A stretch of DNA of 64,000 nucleotides, from NCBI GenBank assembly GCA_019694755.1, contig JAIBBI010000002.1, positions 1 through 64,000 of the forward strand. Reading direction: 5' to 3'. Made by a program: the position numbers and the translations under genes. Under the pieces are notes generated by a model, which searched no databases, was not told the DNA's origin, and was given only the letters and a program-made list of their open reading frames with translations. Positions 60,703 to 64,000 of the stretch are shown here, in pieces (positions within the stretch are counted from its first letter, which is position 1; each line of letters begins with the position of its first letter). The DNA comes from Gemmataceae bacterium. Lineage in GTDB: Bacteria; Planctomycetota; Planctomycetia; Gemmatales; Gemmataceae.

Positions 60703-60902
60703 CCCGTAGCCGTATTCGCCAGAATACGGCGCAATCAATCGCGTTATCGCCTCTCGCGGGTCCCTCGGCATTCTGGCGAATGCCGCTACGGGACATTCAT
60801 ACCTCGCGCGTCCCAGAATTCGTAGCCTTATTCGCCAGAATACGGTGAGCGGGATCACGCGAGCGCGGCTTCCTCGGCATTCTGGCGAATGCCGCTACGG
60901 GA
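60703..60902. repeat. Two REP-like inverted units in tandem
   Basis: Each unit (about 60703-60792 and 60814-60902) begins with a cgtagcc-type arm holding attcgccagaatacgg and ends with the inverted arm cggcattctggcgaatgccg plus ctacggga. Both share the core of the elements at 26155-26286. They fill the 230-bp gap between two convergent genes. Confidence 0.82.
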
Positions 60903-60908
60903 CTTCAC

Positions 60909-63900
60909 TCACTCCGCCTTGATGCTCGCCGCCAACGGGGCGGTCCAGCACTTCGCTTCCGGGTCGTAGTACAGGTATGCCCGGCTGGCGGGGCCACGAT
61001 ATCGCCCCGGGACGCGGGCGATCACGTCGATGTTCAGGTCCACCTTCGCGTCCGGGGCGAAGTCGCGCCAGTACAGCACCAGCTCCCGGCCGCGCAGTTC
61101 CCAGAACGCGATCGGGCCAGGCTTGCCGTCCACCAACCGGCTGAGGTCGCGCAGTTGCTTGAAGTCGTCCGGCAGGCTCAGCCCGGCCGGCAGGCCGATG
61201 ATCGCCACCGTCATACCCTGGCCCTGCTTGCTCACGTTTGACACGTTGACACGCAGTTGCGTCGACTCGCCCTCCGTGAGGTCCGTCTTGGCCAGCGAGG
61301 TCGTGAGCGACACCGCACAGCCGGACGCGCTCGGCGGCTGAAGCGTGTGGTAGCTCCACGCGACCGTGTAGGGGTACAGGTTCTTGCCGCTGGTCTCGAC
61401 GGTGAGCGTGTTGTCGCCGGGCTTCATCCACTTCGCGGGGTCCGGCACCTCGAGGACGATCGCGTCCTGCCGGTCGGCCGTGAAGTCGATGCTCGCGACC
61501 ACCTGCTCGCCGAGCCGGACCGATACGGTGCCTGCTTCCGGCGGCTGCTTGTACGCCTTCGCGTATTCCACGAGCGCCTTGAGCGCGAGGATGGTCGACT
61601 GCGTCGGCCCGAAGCTGCCGGTACCGCGGCGCTGGCTGCCGATCCACTTCACGCCTTTGCGGATCGCCCCGGCATACTCGCCCTGCTGATTGCCCTTCAA
61701 CCAGCCGAGCAGACTGAGCGCGGTCGTCTCGATGGTCAGCGGGTCGCCCTGCGAACCGGTGATGCTCTTCGACGTGCCTTTCAGCGAGCCGTCATCGAGT
61801 TGCATCGTCGCCAGCCGGGCAAAGATGGCTCGGGCCGGCTCGTTGCGCTGCCGATTCCACAGCGCGTTGGCCACCAGGGCGAGGAAGTACGGATCGTTCT
61901 CGGTGCGCGATTCGGCTTCGAGACGATCGAGTTCAGCCGTCACATCGTCGTTCTTGCCCGACTCGGTGAGGGCCCAGACTATGTAAGCGTTGGTGACTTT
62001 TTCGCTGGCCCGGCCGAACGAGTCGAGCGCGGCCGGCGACCGCTGGAAGCCGCCCTTGCCGTCGCGACGCGACATCAGGTAGGTCTTCGTGCGTTCGAGC
62101 ATCGCGGGGTCGACGTCCACGACCTTGGCCATGTCGCGGAACTGCAGCAGGCCGTACGCCGTCAGCGCCTCGTGGGCCGGGGCGTGGCCGAACCACTCGT
62201 AACCCTGGCGGATCTGGTTGGCCGGCACTTCGAAGCTTGTGAGCCGGGCGTAGCCGCGGTCGAGCATGCCGCGGGCCTTCGCCACGAGTTCCGGGTTCGC
62301 CTGGTTGGTCTCGCGGAGGTAGTTCATGATCAGGGCGTTCGGGTAGTTCGTGGTCGAGGTCTGCTCGAAGCAGCCGCCCGGCTCCCGCAGCAGGCCGTCG
62401 AGGCCGCGCTGCAGGTCCGCGAGCGGCGTCGGGAACAGCGCGACTTCGCACTTCAACGAGCCGGGCACCCACGTCGCGGGCAGCGGCACCGTGTGCCGGG
62501 CCGAGCCGCGAAGCTCCTGCGATATCTGCCCCATGATCGGGAAGCCCTCGGGCACGACGGGGATCGTCCGCTCCATCGCGTCTTCGCCGGCGACCTTGAT
62601 GCGCACGCGAGCGGTCGCTTCGGTATCGAGCGGACGGAGCCCGAAGAGCCGACGGCTGCGCGACCCCGCCGGCTGACTCCATTCGACAACGGGTTGCGGG
62701 CCGACCGGCACCAGGCCCGGCGTCTCCAGCGACAGCTTCACGTCGCGTGGCCGATCGGTCTCGTTGCTGACGGTGACGGGCATGTCGATGCGGTCGCCGG
62801 CCGTGATCTCGACGGGAATCTTCGGCTCGACGGCGAGTGGCTTGCGGGCCGTGACCAGACTCTGGAACGATCCGAGCCGGCCGTCGAGCGTGTGGGCGGC
62901 GGCGATCACCTGGTACCGGGTGACTGAATCGGACAGGTCGAAACTCGCGGTCGCGCCCTCGGCCGGCACGATGATGGCCGGGTGCCAGAACACGGTCTCG
63001 GTGAAGTCGGTCCGCACGCCGTCGGCGGCTGGCTTGTGGACATGGGCATACTCCCGCACGACGAACCGCTGGATGGCCGGAAGGTCCGCGACGACCTCGT
63101 TCAGTTCCTTCGCCCGCCCGAACCCGCCGCGCCCTCCGCCTCCACCGACCAGTCCGGCGATGGGCCGACCGGCTTCGGCGCGGTCTCTTTGACGCAACTG
63201 ATCCCGTGTGACTTCCTCAATCCGTCGGGCGGCACCAACTATGGGACTCGGCGGCGGTTCCACGACAGCCGGCATCATTGCGGGTCGTTTCGTGTTTCCG
63301 CGAAAACCAGCCGGCTCGTCTTTCTTTGCTTCGGCCGGTTGACCGGCCGGCTTACGCGCGGCAGCATCAGGCTGACCGGCCGACCGCGGGTCCACTCCGC
63401 CACGAGCCACTCCGGGCGCCCGGCCACCACCGCCCGGAGGCGCCATGGGCGCGGGAGGCGGCACAACACCGCCCGGACCGCCAGTACCGCCTGCACCACC
63501 GGCCGACGGTGTGGGCAACATCCCTCGCGCCGCGACTTCACCATCGGCATCGCCGCCACCGTCACCCGGTTTGCCCGGCCGGATCGCCTTGTAATTTGCG
63601 CCGGCATAATCGTAAGCGATTCCCCGCTCGCCCTTCTTTGGTGCTGCCAACGTGAGGATGCGCTCAGCCCGATCGGCCGGGGTGGCGGCTTGAAGTTTCT
63701 GGTCAAGTCGTTCCACATCTCCCAGGAACAGCTTTTCCTGTTCGGACTTGTTCTCGATCAGCTGGATTTCGGCCGGGCTGTTCGTGTCCGTCACCGGTGT
63801 CGGAATGTGTTCCTGCCGGTGCACGTTGAGCCAGGCAACTCCGGACGCTGCCGCACACACCAGGCACGCCATCGCGCCGAGATATCGGCCGTGGTTGCGG

Positions 63901-64000
63901 AGCAGCGACCAGCCGGCCAGCACGATGCCCGCGGCGGCGGCGAGGATCGTCGCCCACGGCAGCACGCGCTGCCAGTAGACCTTGCGGTTGACAACGGCGA
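60909..64000 (-). CDS. Alpha-2-macroglobulin-like membrane protein (N-terminus off window)
   Basis: At least 1030 residues; the frame is still open at the right edge, and the GTG at 63965 is unlikely to be the true start. Two hydrophobic helices lie near the edge ('ATILAAAAGIVLAGWSLL', 'AMACLVCAAASGVAWL'), followed by a Gly/Pro/Ala-rich stretch, an A2M domain ('FTETVFWHPAIIVP', 'DSVTRYQVIAAAHTLDGRLG') and a thioester-type helical domain with 'GGCFEQTSTTNYPNALIMN' at about 62315-62375. The C-terminal beta domain ends near 60909. Bacterial A2Ms trap proteases; here 'GCFEQ' replaces the canonical GCGEQ. Confidence 0.9.
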   Translation of the reverse strand, partial: AVVNRKVYWQRVLPWATILAAAAGIVLAGWSLLRNHGRYLGAMACLVCAAASGVAWLNVHRQEHIPTPVTDTNSPAEIQLIENKSEQEKLFLGDVERLDQKLQAATPADRAERILTLAAPKKGERGIAYDYAGANYKAIRPGKPGDGGGDADGEVAARGMLPTPSAGGAGGTGGPGGVVPPPAPMAPPGGGGRAPGVARGGVDPRSAGQPDAAARKPAGQPAEAKKDEPAGFRGNTKRPAMMPAVVEPPPSPIVGAARRIEEVTRDQLRQRDRAEAGRPIAGLVGGGGGRGGFGRAKELNEVVADLPAIQRFVVREYAHVHKPAADGVRTDFTETVFWHPAIIVPAEGATASFDLSDSVTRYQVIAAAHTLDGRLGSFQSLVTARKPLAVEPKIPVEITAGDRIDMPVTVSNETDRPRDVKLSLETPGLVPVGPQPVVEWSQPAGSRSRRLFGLRPLDTEATARVRIKVAGEDAMERTIPVVPEGFPIMGQISQELRGSARHTVPLPATWVPGSLKCEVALFPTPLADLQRGLDGLLREPGGCFEQTSTTNYPNALIMNYLRETNQANPELVAKARGMLDRGYARLTSFEVPANQIRQGYEWFGHAPAHEALTAYGLLQFRDMAKVVDVDPAMLERTKTYLMSRRDGKGGFQRSPAALDSFGRASEKVTNAYIVWALTESGKNDDVTAELDRLEAESRTENDPYFLALVANALWNRQRNEPARAIFARLATMQLDDGSLKGTSKSITGSQGDPLTIETTALSLLGWLKGNQQGEYAGAIRKGVKWIGSQRRGTGSFGPTQSTILALKALVEYAKAYKQPPEAGTVSVRLGEQVVASIDFTADRQDAIVLEVPDPAKWMKPGDNTLTVETSGKNLYPYTVAWSYHTLQPPSASGCAVSLTTSLAKTDLTEGESTQLRVNVSNVSKQGQGMTVAIIGLPAGLSLPDDFKQLRDLSRLVDGKPGPIAFWELRGRELVLYWRDFAPDAKVDLNIDVIARVPGRYRGPASRAYLYYDPEAKCWTAPLAASIKAE

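Noticed and set aside
61257-62927. 556-codon open frame on the plus strand
   Set aside because: Antisense to the alpha-2-macroglobulin-like gene; Arg/His/Val-rich without domains.

Overview
The window is high-GC bacterial chromosome and fits a planctomycete of the Gemmata type. Direct signs are a partial protein with two TIGR03000-like domains, a secreted metallopeptidase with the N-terminal 'VERLESRLAPA' motif and a C-terminal dockerin, ThuA, DUF1080 and DUF1571 family proteins, a Ser/Thr kinase with a C-terminal membrane anchor, and many proline- or glycine-rich secreted proteins of unknown function. I found no rRNA, tRNA, CRISPR array, transposase or phage structural gene. The genus is inference.

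Layout. 1-5 kb: Cys-rich TIGR03000 protein (cut by the left edge), S41 processing protease, a secreted LptA-like protein and a Tat-exported metallophosphoesterase. 5-10.9 kb: a small nucleotidyltransferase, a DUF7674-like protein, then a 2-oxoacid dehydrogenase set on the minus strand (E1-alpha, E1-beta, E2) with a four-helix-bundle gene and its flanking inverted repeats lying between the two E1 genes; ThpR follows. 11-22.6 kb: a predicted lipoprotein, a 1096-residue methyltransferase/GT2/GT2 protein, a membrane patatin and a 1567-residue metallopeptidase. 23-28.9 kb: a double-CXXC immunity-like protein, a secreted two-gene operon with hexapeptide repeats, fmt, ThuA and DUF6580. 28.9-38.5 kb: kinase divergent from two coiled-coil membrane proteins, DUF1080, DUF1571, an interrupted small secreted gene, a Ca2+/Na+ antiporter and thrS. 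38.5-45 kb: a possible carboxylate-to-alcohol module (LuxE-like ligase, ALDH-type reductase, iron ADH) with three small genes inside it, then a GT2/methyltransferase fusion. 45-54.5 kb: SixA, CPBP protease, thioredoxin-like lipoprotein, lspA, ankyrin protein, PhyH-like oxygenase, DUF2695, sucD and sucC, and an AAA ATPase. 54.5-64 kb: a gluzincin-like protein, DUF4058, a small exported protein, a PAS hybrid histidine kinase, a PQQ-like propeller protein and an alpha-2-macroglobulin-like protein cut by the right edge.

Housekeeping genes (fmt, thrS, sucCD, lspA, E1/E2) are scattered among secreted and accessory genes, and most transcription units hold one to four genes. Intergenic space is rich in repeats: a palindromic terminator-like family (four copies), REP-like elements built on a GGCATTCGCCAGAATGCC core, and a 28-nt element present in both orientations. 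The items most worth a second look are the four-helix-bundle cassette inside the dehydrogenase operon, the ankyrin gene lying between 24-nt direct repeats copied from the lspA 3' end, the putative carboxylate-reduction module, and the small secreted gene with an in-frame TGA.
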